Assembly: GCA_964428895.1 (NCBI GenBank)
Contig: CAYRZU010000076.1
Span: forward strand, 1 to 14,987
DNA length: 14,987 bases
Direction of reading: 5' to 3'
DNA from: HyVt-337 sp964428895
GTDB lineage: Bacteria; Planctomycetota; Phycisphaerae; SM23-33
The stretch's first letter is position 1, and every line of letters begins with the position of its first letter. This document shows positions 6,994-14,367 of the stretch, in pieces. A program made the position numbers and the translations under genes. The notes under the pieces are model-generated. The model saw only the letters and a list, made by a program, of their open reading frames with translations. It had not been told where the DNA came from and ran no database searches.

Positions 6994-8703
6994 TTACACC
7001 AGGTGGACGATCAGGGTGCCCCAGACGGTCAGCATGACGTTCCCGATGGCGTAGGGCACGGTGTACCCGATGACGGGGATGGTGCTCTGGCAGTCGTCGC
7101 GAACCGAATTCAAAGCCGCGGTGCACGTGCCCGAGCCGGTCATGGCCCCCAGCAGGAGGACGGGGTTCATCCGCAGGATGTAACGGCCGAACAGCCACGT
7201 GGCCAGGTGAGGAATGCAGGTCAGGCACATGCCGGCCAGGAGAATGTCGACGCCCGCCTGTTGCAGCGCGTCGATGGCGCGAGGCCCGGCCGCCAGCCCC
7301 ACGCAAGCGATGAACAGGTTGAGGCCCAGGTCGATGAAGATCCACAGGGCTGGTGTAGGGATCGCGCCCCAGGTGGGCTTGGTGGAGCGAGACCATCCGA
7401 AGATCAGCCCGCTGACGAGCACGCCGCCCCCGACGCCGAGGGTGATGGGAATCCCCGCGATCGGCACGGCGATCAGCCCCAGCAATGTCCCCAGGATAAT
7501 CCCGATGCCGACCGTCACCAGGTCGGTCACGTCGGTGCGCCGCTCGGCATAGCCGACGGCCTTGCTCAGCCTTTCAACGTCCTTGCGATTGCCCATTACC
7601 TGGATCACGTCACCGCGATGCAGCTTCAGCCGGCCCGCCAGCGGAAGCGCGTGCGTTTGGCGGAGGACGTGGCGGACGAAGCATCCGTGGCCGTGCCCGT
7701 CGACGATTGTCCCGAGCGTCTTGCCGTCGAGCGACTTGTTGGTCAGGCAAATATCGAGGACTTCGCCCACCAGTTCGCGCAGGGCCTTGTCGTCGACTTC
7801 CGGGCCGATGGCCCCGGCCGAGTCGATCATCAGCGCCTCGGGGCCCATCAGGAGAACCGTGTCGCCCTTGTCCAGCACGAGGTCGGGCGTGATGTCGTCG
7901 ATGACCTTTCGGCCCTTCCTGATTCGGTCAATCTTGACGCGCCCCGGAAGCACGGAGCTCTCCACCTGACTGACGGTCTTGCCGATCACCGCGTTGCCCT
8001 CGACGGTGTAGGCGCGTGGCCCGACTAGGTTGGACCACTGGAATGACTCGGTCGATTCGCTCTGGTCGACCTGCCCGAGTTCGCCCTCTTCGTCCTTGGC
8101 CGCGGTCTTCAGGTCGACACGCCACACGGCGGTGATCACCTTCAGCAGGATAATCAGGCCGGCCGTCCCGAAGACGTACGTCACCGCGTAGGCCACCGCG
8201 ATGTCCGATTGCAGGTCCATCTCCACCGTGCTTCGGCCGGTCGTGAGTTGCTGAATGGCACTGTCGGCCGTTCCGATCACCGACGACTGGGTCAGCGCCC
8301 CGCCGATCAGCCCGGCGCTGTAGCCGGCGTTGAACCCGAACGCCTTGGCCAGCCCGTAGGCCGCAGCCAGGGCGACCACGCAAAAGAACACTCCCACCCC
8401 GACATACTTCAGGCCGCCGCGCTTGAGGCCGCCGATGAAATCGGGCCCGACCTTGTACCCGATGCCGAAAATGAACAGCCCGAAGGACACCGTCTTGATC
8501 AGCCCGAGGTTCAGTTGGGCCTTGCTGCCCAGCAGCGACGCGCCCAGAGCAATCGCGACGATCAGCACGCTGGTCGTCGAGCCGAGGCTGAATCCCTTGA
8601 CCTTGATCTTCCCCAGCGCATACCCGGCGGCCAGCGCCGCGAACACCAGCAGCGAAGGATTGTCCCGACAGAACTGACAGAGGTCCTTGAACATCTGGCC
8701 CAT
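6994..8703 (-). CDS. aspT: Aspartate:alanine antiporter AspT
   Basis: This 569-residue inner-membrane protein of the aspartate:alanine exchanger (AAE) family swaps external aspartate for internal alanine. Residues of about 15-185 carry the first set of membrane helices, with FGLFIFGIGYKVGPDFIGGLKR. Residues of about 220-390 carry two cytoplasmic TrkA-C-like domains (YTVEGNAVIGKTVSQVESS; GKTLGTIVDGHGHGCFVRHV). Residues of about 395-569 carry the second helix set, ending in the conserved MTGSGTCTAALNSVRDDCQ and VIGYTVPYAIGNVMLTVWG. Length and layout fit the family (about 540-570). AAGGAG before the ATG at 8703 sets the start. It lies 18 bases after the aspD stop, so the two are almost certainly co-transcribed, and that pairing is the main reason to prefer AspT over a generic YidE/YbjL-type transporter. 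Confidence 0.93.
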   Translation of the reverse strand: MGQMFKDLCQFCRDNPSLLVFAALAAGYALGKIKVKGFSLGSTTSVLIVAIALGASLLGSKAQLNLGLIKTVSFGLFIFGIGYKVGPDFIGGLKRGGLKYVGVGVFFCVVALAAAYGLAKAFGFNAGYSAGLIGGALTQSSVIGTADSAIQQLTTGRSTVEMDLQSDIAVAYAVTYVFGTAGLIILLKVITAVWRVDLKTAAKDEEGELGQVDQSESTESFQWSNLVGPRAYTVEGNAVIGKTVSQVESSVLPGRVKIDRIRKGRKVIDDITPDLVLDKGDTVLLMGPEALMIDSAGAIGPEVDDKALRELVGEVLDICLTNKSLDGKTLGTIVDGHGHGCFVRHVLRQTHALPLAGRLKLHRGDVIQVMGNRKDVERLSKAVGYAERRTDVTDLVTVGIGIILGTLLGLIAVPIAGIPITLGVGGGVLVSGLIFGWSRSTKPTWGAIPTPALWIFIDLGLNLFIACVGLAAGPRAIDALQQAGVDILLAGMCLTCIPHLATWLFGRYILRMNPVLLLGAMTGSGTCTAALNSVRDDCQSTIPVIGYTVPYAIGNVMLTVWGTLIVHLV

Positions 8704-8721
8704 GGAAGTTGCTCCTTGCGG

Positions 8722-10317
8722 TTACGTCCGGGCCCGCCATTCCTGGAAGTAGGTCTCCAGTAGTTCGCTGATGGCCTTGCCGATCCGGTCGTAATCGGCC
8801 TTGAACAGGTTGGCCAGCGAGACGCGGACGGACATCTCGGGCGCGTCGAACCCGCCGCCGTCCATCAGCACAACTCCCTTTTCGTCGGCCAGCCGCCAGA
8901 CGAAGTCGATCGGTTCGTGCGTGCCTTCTAGCCAGGTGACGAACTCCTCGCCGTGTCGCTGCAGGGCCAACTTGGGAACGTCGATGGTGGTGTAGTACTT
9001 GGCGTAGCAGGGGAGCTCCGGCGGCTCGAGGCCCAGCCCGGCGTACAGCGTTTCGTAACGCTCGCGGACGAGGTCCTGGGCTTCCTTGCGGTACAGATGG
9101 CTGTCTTCGTCGAGCAGTTCCAGGAAGCTGAAGAGCGTCATCATCACCTGCTGGGGCGTCGAGAGCCCGGCGGTGTGGTTCAGGGCAACGGCCCGGCTGT
9201 CGGCGACCAGGCGGTCGATGAATTTCAGTTTGTTCGGATCCCTGATGATCGACTCGTATCGCTGGTAGAGCTGGTTGCGCTTCGCCTCGGGCAGCGCGGC
9301 GATCATGTCGTCTATCACGTTGTCCTGTTGAATCCCGATCACGCCCAGGCGCCATCCCGTTGCGCCGAAGTACTTCGAGTAGCTGTAGACGAGGATCGTG
9401 TTTCGCGGGGCGATGGCCACCAGCGACTTGAACCCGTTGACGAACGTGCCGTACACGTCGTCGGTCAGCAGGATCAGGTCGGCCCGCTTGGTGCTGACCA
9501 GGTCGGCCAGTTTCTGCAGCGAGGCCTCGGCCATGCTCACCGAAGACGGGTTGGACGGATTGACCAGGAAGAACGCCTTGATCGCGGGGTCGCTGAGCTT
9601 CTCAAGTTCGGCATCGGAGTACTGCCAGTTGTTTTCCTCGTCCTGCTCGACGTCGATGATGACGAGTTCGTAGTCGTTGAGCGTGGGGATTTCGAGATAG
9701 GGGGTGAAGATCGGCGTCCCCAGCGCGATCTTGTCGCCCGGGCTGATCAGCCCGTTCTCCCTGAGGGAGTTGAAGATGTAGGTTATCGCCGCGGTCCCGC
9801 CCTCCACGGCGAACAGGTCCATGGCGCCCGCCGGTGGCGTTCCGTCGCACATCGTCATGGTGATGTAGGCCCGCACGACCTCCTGGACGTTCGTCAGGAT
9901 ACGATCGGGCGTGGGGTAATGGTCGCCGAGAATGCCGTCGACCAACTCACCGACGAACGCGTCGCCGTCGAGGCCGAGCTTGCCGGTGGCGTAGTGGTAG
10001 GCGTCGAGCAGGAACTGTGCGCCGGTGTGCTCGTTGTGGATGTGGCCAAAGTCCAGCAGACGTTGGCCGGCGCCGTCGGAGTCCGGCGCGCCGGCCATGC
10101 CGGGCCGGCTCATCACGCGGTGGGCCTCTTCCAGCGCGAAGTTGCCGAACAGGAAGAACGCTTCGCGCGGGGCTGTCGCCACCCAGTTGGGGTTCCCTCG
10201 CCCGGCGTTGAGCATCATTCGTTCATGATGCGACTGCGTCATTGAGATCAGCTTGTTCTTCAACTCGAACGGACTCAGCGACTCGTAGCCCTTCTCTTCG
10301 TTCGAATGGTCTACCAT
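8722..10317 (-). CDS. aspD: Aspartate 4-decarboxylase (PLP-dependent)
   Basis: This 531-residue fold-type I PLP enzyme converts L-aspartate to L-alanine and CO2 (EC 4.1.1.12), consuming a cytoplasmic proton, and related enzymes also show aspartate aminotransferase activity. Visible signatures are an N-terminal LNAGRGNPNW substrate/cofactor loop, GTAAITYIFNSL in the PLP-phosphate region, VNPSNPSSV, DDVYGTF, the Schiff-base lysine Lys315 in YSKYFGATGWRLG, and the carboxylate-binding Arg in SVRVSLANL near the C-terminus. Length fits the family. The ATG at 10317 has AAGGA nine bases upstream. An in-frame TTG at 10356 would add 13 residues that include the hairpin DNA and is less likely. The gene directly precedes aspT and follows the DUF6057 gene by 81 bases. 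Together with AspT it forms a proton-motive-force and acid-resistance module. Confidence 0.95.
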   Translation of the reverse strand: MVDHSNEEKGYESLSPFELKNKLISMTQSHHERMMLNAGRGNPNWVATAPREAFFLFGNFALEEAHRVMSRPGMAGAPDSDGAGQRLLDFGHIHNEHTGAQFLLDAYHYATGKLGLDGDAFVGELVDGILGDHYPTPDRILTNVQEVVRAYITMTMCDGTPPAGAMDLFAVEGGTAAITYIFNSLRENGLISPGDKIALGTPIFTPYLEIPTLNDYELVIIDVEQDEENNWQYSDAELEKLSDPAIKAFFLVNPSNPSSVSMAEASLQKLADLVSTKRADLILLTDDVYGTFVNGFKSLVAIAPRNTILVYSYSKYFGATGWRLGVIGIQQDNVIDDMIAALPEAKRNQLYQRYESIIRDPNKLKFIDRLVADSRAVALNHTAGLSTPQQVMMTLFSFLELLDEDSHLYRKEAQDLVRERYETLYAGLGLEPPELPCYAKYYTTIDVPKLALQRHGEEFVTWLEGTHEPIDFVWRLADEKGVVLMDGGGFDAPEMSVRVSLANLFKADYDRIGKAISELLETYFQEWRART

Positions 10318-10335
10318 GAACGCTCTTCCTTTCTG

Positions 10336-10350
10336 CGTGGGTTGCCCACG
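10336..10350 (-). repeat. Perfect inverted repeat just before the aspD ribosome binding site
   Basis: CGTGGG and CCCACG are separated by three bases, giving a 6-bp stem and tight loop in the transcript. It sits immediately 5' of the AAGGAAGAG ribosome binding site of aspD. No U-tract follows, so it is not a standard terminator. It could be an operator, an mRNA-processing or stability hairpin between the DUF6057 and aspD cistrons, or chance. Confidence 0.45.
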
Positions 10351-10398
10351 ATCCAACGAGACTGACGGGCGTGTTCTTCTTGCGCCCCGGTCGGTCGC

Positions 10399-12366
10399 TT
10401 ACTTTCGCGGCGGGCCGCCGGACTTGCCCGTCAGGAAGAACCGGAAGTAGCTGCCGGGCATCTCTTTGGCCAGGACGGCATCCACCTTGGCCATGTCGCC
10501 CCGGTTGGCCGACAGCACTTCGTGGCTTCGCCGGAATCGAGCAGTCGTGTCCGGCTGCACCCGGAACGGCTCCAACGTGAATTCCCGCCCCGTCCAGGCG
10601 GCATGAAGGACCCGGGCCTCGGCGTAGTGTTCGGGCAAGGGGTAGTAGTCCATCTCGGGCACGAAGGTAACCATCAGAGCGGCAACGCTGTTGAGATGAC
10701 CGACCAGTTGGGCTTGCTCCGACGGCCGATTCAACAGGGCGACGCCCATCAGGTACTCGAAGGCCATGCGGTACTTTCGGGGGTCCTCGCGAACCAAGCC
10801 CAGCAGTAGCCCCGAGTAGGTCAGATCGAAGACCTCTTGGTCCTGCATCATCGAACGATAGCGTGTGATGTCCGAGTCGCCCGCCAGCGTGGGGTCCGCC
10901 TGGAGTTCCTGGAGCTTCTGCTTGGCCCAGTCCCCGAGGGCCACATCTTTGGCGAGTCGATTGAGAAAGACCGCCGCGGATTCGGGCTGTCCCTTGACGA
11001 CGAAGATCTGGGCCATCACCTGCAGCAGCGTGGGGTGCGGGCCCCACGTGGTCAGCAGTTCGGCGGCCAGGTTCTCCGCCTGGTTGACCAGTCCCAATTG
11101 CATGAAGGTCCGACACTCGGTCACCGATTGAAACGTCGTGGTCATCGGCGCGAACAGGCTCCATCGGCCTTGGGGATACGCGAACATCATGGACCCCAGC
11201 TGCCCTCGTTCGGCCAACGCCCGGTTGATCTCCCGCAGCGCCTGGAACGAATACTGTTTCTGCGGATGTTGGCGGGTCTCGGCCAGGACCTCGCGCCATT
11301 GGCCGGAAAGGGCGTGGCGGTGAATCCGCAGCAGCGATCGCCCTTCGGTGTCGACGGCGAGAAACAGGACGGCCGCGGCGGCCGCAATCACCACCACCGG
11401 ACGAGCAGCGCCGACCAGCAAGGACACGTGCTCGCGCCAGACCTGGGGGTTGCGCTCCTGACGTCGGGCCCACCAGGCGGTCAGCGCGTCGACAACCACC
11501 GCCAGCAGACACACGCCGTAGAGGCCCAGCCACGCCGCCACCCGGACCCACTGGGATGCGCCGGCGCCCGACCGCGGGCCGTGAGCGTATGGGCCGGACA
11601 TGCGCGCGTAAGCGTCGGGTACGGTCGAACCGAGCGCCCACACCCCGATGACGAGCGGCGCCACCGCGCCAACAGCCACCGCCATGACGCCCAACCACCA
11701 GTGTCGCCGGCGGAGCAGCTCGGCCAGCCCGCACATGACCGCAAACAGCAATGCCGGCGCGCCGATAACGTAGTAAAGAACCGCCGTTCCAACGCTGAGG
11801 GCCATGGCCCGCGTCAGCGGCCGCTTCACTCGCAACGTGAGTTCGCACGCCAACAACGCCACGCAGAGCGCTAGGCAGTCGCCCACGTGGAATACGTAGC
11901 GGCCCCAGATCAGCACCAATAGCAGCGCCGGCCAGAAGCCCATGTACCTCGTGGGGCGCCCGCTCATGGCCGTGACGATCCGATTGGTGGTCACGAAGAC
12001 CACCACCGCCAGCAAGCCCAGGATCAACGTGCCCGCGTAAGGCATGCTGAAGCGCTGGATCAAATAGGCGCCCGCCCATTCGGCCAATCCGCCCGGGCGG
12101 GTCAAGAACGGCTGAAGGAACTCGCCGCCGGTGGCGAAGATCGGAGTCACCAGGAAGCTGTGTTGGCTGGGCAGTTCGACCAGGTCGCCGTAATAGACCA
12201 GCGACGGGTCAATCCGCACGTGGACGTGCCAGAGCAATCCCGCCAGTAGTCCCAGCGTTACCAGCCAGGCCACTTGGGTCGGCGAGATCGGGGGCTTGGC
12301 CCGGGGTGCGTCCGTCCGGTCGGTTGACGCCACGTCTGTCTGGGCTACGTCTGTCTCTGCGCTCAT
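10399..12366 (-). CDS. DUF6057 family polytopic membrane protein with helical-repeat C-terminus
   Basis: This 655-residue protein of unknown function resembles DUF6057, a family I know mainly from Bacteroidota. A polar, repeat-bearing N-terminus (1-30) is followed by about nine or ten membrane helices up to residue 335 or so, the first at about 31-50. A conserved-looking segment, FLTRPGGLAEWAGAYLIQRF, lies between the first two helices. The C-terminal 310 residues are soluble and helical, TPR-like: INRALAERGQLGSMMFAYPQ, then a QAENLAAELLTTWGPHPTL helix pair, GQPESAAVFLNRLAKD, and MAFEYLMGVALLNRP. The ATG at 12366 is chosen because AGGA lies eight bases before it. The upstream extension to 12525 reads as low-complexity non-coding sequence. 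It is divergent from the heme-propeller gene, and 81 bases upstream of aspD with which it may share a transcript. No catalytic motif is seen. Confidence 0.75.
   Translation of the reverse strand: MSAETDVAQTDVASTDRTDAPRAKPPISPTQVAWLVTLGLLAGLLWHVHVRIDPSLVYYGDLVELPSQHSFLVTPIFATGGEFLQPFLTRPGGLAEWAGAYLIQRFSMPYAGTLILGLLAVVVFVTTNRIVTAMSGRPTRYMGFWPALLLVLIWGRYVFHVGDCLALCVALLACELTLRVKRPLTRAMALSVGTAVLYYVIGAPALLFAVMCGLAELLRRRHWWLGVMAVAVGAVAPLVIGVWALGSTVPDAYARMSGPYAHGPRSGAGASQWVRVAAWLGLYGVCLLAVVVDALTAWWARRQERNPQVWREHVSLLVGAARPVVVIAAAAAVLFLAVDTEGRSLLRIHRHALSGQWREVLAETRQHPQKQYSFQALREINRALAERGQLGSMMFAYPQGRWSLFAPMTTTFQSVTECRTFMQLGLVNQAENLAAELLTTWGPHPTLLQVMAQIFVVKGQPESAAVFLNRLAKDVALGDWAKQKLQELQADPTLAGDSDITRYRSMMQDQEVFDLTYSGLLLGLVREDPRKYRMAFEYLMGVALLNRPSEQAQLVGHLNSVAALMVTFVPEMDYYPLPEHYAEARVLHAAWTGREFTLEPFRVQPDTTARFRRSHEVLSANRGDMAKVDAVLAKEMPGSYFRFFLTGKSGGPPRK
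12332..12356. repeat. Short in-frame tandem repeat in the DUF6057 N-terminus
   Basis: The 10-base unit ACGTCTGTCT occurs at 12332-12341 and 12347-12356, a period of 15 bases. It encodes a repeated TDVAQ/TDVAS peptide in the polar cytoplasmic tail and has probably arisen by local duplication. Confidence 0.5.
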
Positions 12367-12430
12367 AGTCGGTATCCTGGCCGGCGATCTGGCGGGGCTT
12401 GGGCCGCGGCAAGGGGAGTTGTTGCGCGTA

Positions 12431-12460
12431 AGGATACGGCCAGCGGGTCCGACTTGACAA
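12431..12460 (-). promoter_or_regulatory. Possible promoter of the DUF6057 (-aspD-aspT) unit
   Basis: On the reverse strand TTGTCA (12455-12460) matches the -35 consensus at five of six positions. After 18 bases, TATCCT (12431-12436) matches the -10 consensus at four of six. It would give a leader of about 60 bases before the ATG at 12366. Confidence 0.35.
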
Positions 12461-12541
12461 GGCGCAGGAACTCGCGGCCCGAATGGTCGGCAGTCCTCCC
12501 CGGCCGTCAGCGGCAAGGGGACCATCCCCGGCCGCCCTCAT

Positions 12542-12570
12542 TTGCCCAGATGGAACCGCTATAGTATGAT
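12542..12570 (+). promoter_or_regulatory. Possible promoter of the heme-propeller gene
   Basis: TTGCCC (12542-12547) and TATGAT (12565-12570) are separated by 17 bases and match the sigma-70-type boxes at four and five of six positions. They lie in the only AT-rich patch of this region, about 95 bases before the ATG at 12669. Confidence 0.5.
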
Positions 12571-12660
12571 GGACCACCTGGGCGGCCCGACCCGCTGGAC
12601 CGGGCCGGGCCCCGAATCGAGTGACGCCGAAGGACCCGTCGCAGACCCCGACGGAGAAAG

Positions 12661-12672
12661 ATGACGCTATGA
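12661..12672 (+). other. Three-codon leader ORF overlapping the next start
   Basis: An ATG four bases after a GGAG motif opens ATG-ACG-CTA-TGA, whose stop overlaps the ATG at 12669 as ATGA. The same GGAG is 12 bases from the main start, longer than ideal. This arrangement would allow reinitiation-coupled translation, but it may be coincidence. Confidence 0.25.
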
Positions 12673-14264
12673 ACCGCCCCTGGCGACTCGCGCTGATCGT
12701 CGGCGCCATTCTGTTCATCGCCCTAGCCGGCGGGACGATCTACGCCGTCCGCGGCGTGGTCCGTCTGCCGGAGCAGTTCGCCCAAGTCGACCGGGCGCCG
12801 CATATCTTCCCGGACTACCAGGAGTGTGTGATCCCGCCGAACATCGCGCCGCTCAACTTCTCGGTCAAGGAGGCCGGCTCGAAGGTCTGCGCTAAGATTC
12901 ACGCCGCCTCCGGCGAGGCCATTACCGTCGGCAGTCGCAACGGCAAGATCGTCATTCCCCTCAAGCGATGGCGAGAGTTGCTGTCGGCGAACGTTGGCGG
13001 CCAGGTCCGGTTTGACGTGTACGTTCAGCACCCCGAGAGCGGCTGGCAACGGTTCGAGACCTTCAGCAACAGAATCGCCGACGAGCCCATCGATCCCTAT
13101 GTGGTGTACCGCCTGCTGGACGGGCCGAACCACTTCATTCGCCCGGACATGGTCACGGTGGAACGCAACCTCGAGAGCTTCCAGGAACGGGCCATCTGGA
13201 TCAGTACGGCCGGCAGTTGCACGAATTGCCACACCTTCCCCAACAACGACCCGTCCAGAATGCTCATCCACACGCGGGGCACGGACGGCACGGCCATGAT
13301 CCTGGCCCAGGACGACACCGTCCGGAAGATCGACACCAAGACCGCCTTCAACGCGCCGTTCGGGTTTACGTCGTGGCATCCCAGCGGCCGGGCGGTCGCG
13401 TTTTCGGCCAACATGCTGCGCCTGCTCCATAAGAGCACCGGCGAGAGCCGCGCCACCATCGACTACGCGTCCGACGTGGGGGTGTACGTTCTGGAAACCA
13501 ACAGCGTCGTCAGTACGGCCAGCATCTCTCAGCCGGACCGGCGGGAGACCTATCCCACCTGGAGCCCGGACGGGAAGACCCTCTACTTCGCCAGCGGCGA
13601 TCGGCCTTGGGAGCCGGGCACGGGCAAGAAGCGGATCATTCCCCTCCAGCATCGCGACGTCAAATACGACCTGATGCGGATCAGCTACGACATCGACACG
13701 GGCGAATGGGGCCAGCTGGAAACCGTCCTATCCGGCGATGACATCCGCGTGAGCATTACCGAGCCGCGGGTCTCATACGATGGGCGATTCCTGATCTTCC
13801 TGGGGGCCCCCTATGGCGCCTTTCCGACCTATCTCGACAGCGACCTGTACATGCTGGACCTCACCAGCGGCGAGCATTGGCCGCTGACCGAGGCCAACAG
13901 CGACACCGGCGATTCCCGACCCACCTGGTCGCTCAACAGCCGTTGGATTGTCTTCACCAGCCGGCGACGCGACCGGTTGTTCACCAAGCTCTACCTCGCC
14001 TACATCGACGAGAATGGCCACGCCGGCAAGGCCTTCCTCCTGCCGCAAAAAGACCCAGCCTACTATGAGTCGCTGCTGAAGACCTACAACGCTCCGGAAC
14101 TGATTACCGGGCCCGTGCAGTACGGGCCGGAGCAACTGGGGCAGGTCATTCGGCCGGACGTGATAGCGCAACCCGTCGACGCGATCTCCAGCGCAACGGC
14201 CGACCTCGACGAGGCGCCGCCGCCGTCGGAGACCCAGTGGGACAACGATTCTTCGCTGAACTGA
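12669..14264 (+). CDS. Membrane-anchored monoheme c-type protein with TolB/PD40 beta-propeller
   Basis: The protein has 531 residues from the ATG at 12669. A GTG at 12621 would add 16 polar residues before the membrane anchor and is less likely. Residues 4-26 are a single N-terminal membrane anchor, so the rest should be periplasmic. Residues of about 40-165 form a conserved-looking domain with PPNIAPLNFSV and DEPIDPYVVYRLLDGPNHF. A single heme-c motif, C184-T-N-C-H188, follows in AGSCTNCHTFPNNDPSRM. From about 225 to 480 lie PD40/WD40-like blades such as TSWHPSGRAVAFSA, YPTWSPDGKTLYFASG, EPRVSYDGRFLIF and RPTWSLNSRWIVFTSRR. I recall similar proteins in Bacteroidota annotated as TolB-like or cytochrome c biogenesis proteins, with no known role. 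It is divergent from the DUF6057 gene and 103 bases upstream of the sulfatase-like gene. Confidence 0.82.
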   Translation: MNRPWRLALIVGAILFIALAGGTIYAVRGVVRLPEQFAQVDRAPHIFPDYQECVIPPNIAPLNFSVKEAGSKVCAKIHAASGEAITVGSRNGKIVIPLKRWRELLSANVGGQVRFDVYVQHPESGWQRFETFSNRIADEPIDPYVVYRLLDGPNHFIRPDMVTVERNLESFQERAIWISTAGSCTNCHTFPNNDPSRMLIHTRGTDGTAMILAQDDTVRKIDTKTAFNAPFGFTSWHPSGRAVAFSANMLRLLHKSTGESRATIDYASDVGVYVLETNSVVSTASISQPDRRETYPTWSPDGKTLYFASGDRPWEPGTGKKRIIPLQHRDVKYDLMRISYDIDTGEWGQLETVLSGDDIRVSITEPRVSYDGRFLIFLGAPYGAFPTYLDSDLYMLDLTSGEHWPLTEANSDTGDSRPTWSLNSRWIVFTSRRRDRLFTKLYLAYIDENGHAGKAFLLPQKDPAYYESLLKTYNAPELITGPVQYGPEQLGQVIRPDVIAQPVDAISSATADLDEAPPPSETQWDNDSSLN

Positions 14265-14367
14265 CACGTCCGCCCGATCGTTGCGGCGGGGCTGTCACCG
14301 GGCGCGGCGTGCTCTTCCGCCGGACCTTCGAAAGCTCGGATGGATGCACTTCTCTCAGGAGACTGCC

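Larger units (their letters stand above)
12367..12668. other. Divergent intergenic region between DUF6057 and heme-propeller genes
   Basis: These 302 bases contain no convincing gene. They hold a candidate promoter for each flanking gene, a small hairpin (12517-12529, GGGGA and TCCCC around a three-base loop) and a direct repeat of TCCCCGGCCG at 12497-12506 and 12525-12534. The repeats lie between the two promoters and could be binding sites for a shared regulator, but the region is GC-rich and such matches are easily met by chance. Confidence 0.4.

Noticed and set aside
7928..9355. A 475-codon reverse-strand frame across the aspT/aspD junction
   Set aside because: It covers two clearly identified genes in another frame and shows only low-complexity Arg/Gly-rich sequence.
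8953..10245. A 430-codon forward-strand frame opposite aspD
   Set aside because: It is antisense to a conserved PLP enzyme, with Val/Gly/Arg-rich composition and no family signature.
10223..12079. A 618-codon reverse-strand frame overlapping the aspD start and the DUF6057 gene
   Set aside because: Its translation is rich in Arg, Gly and Pro with no domain, while the overlapping frames encode aspD and DUF6057. It is a GC-driven shadow frame.
12454..12459. A perfect forward TTGACA -35 hexamer
   Set aside because: No -10-like sequence follows at 16-19 bases because the DNA there is GC-rich. The better forward promoter is at 12542-12570, and the same bases fit a reverse-strand promoter.
14265..14367. 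Possible terminator or promoter between the heme-propeller and sulfatase-like genes
   Set aside because: No stable stem with a T-run and no convincing -35/-10 pair is visible, so co-transcription or a non-canonical promoter remain equally open.
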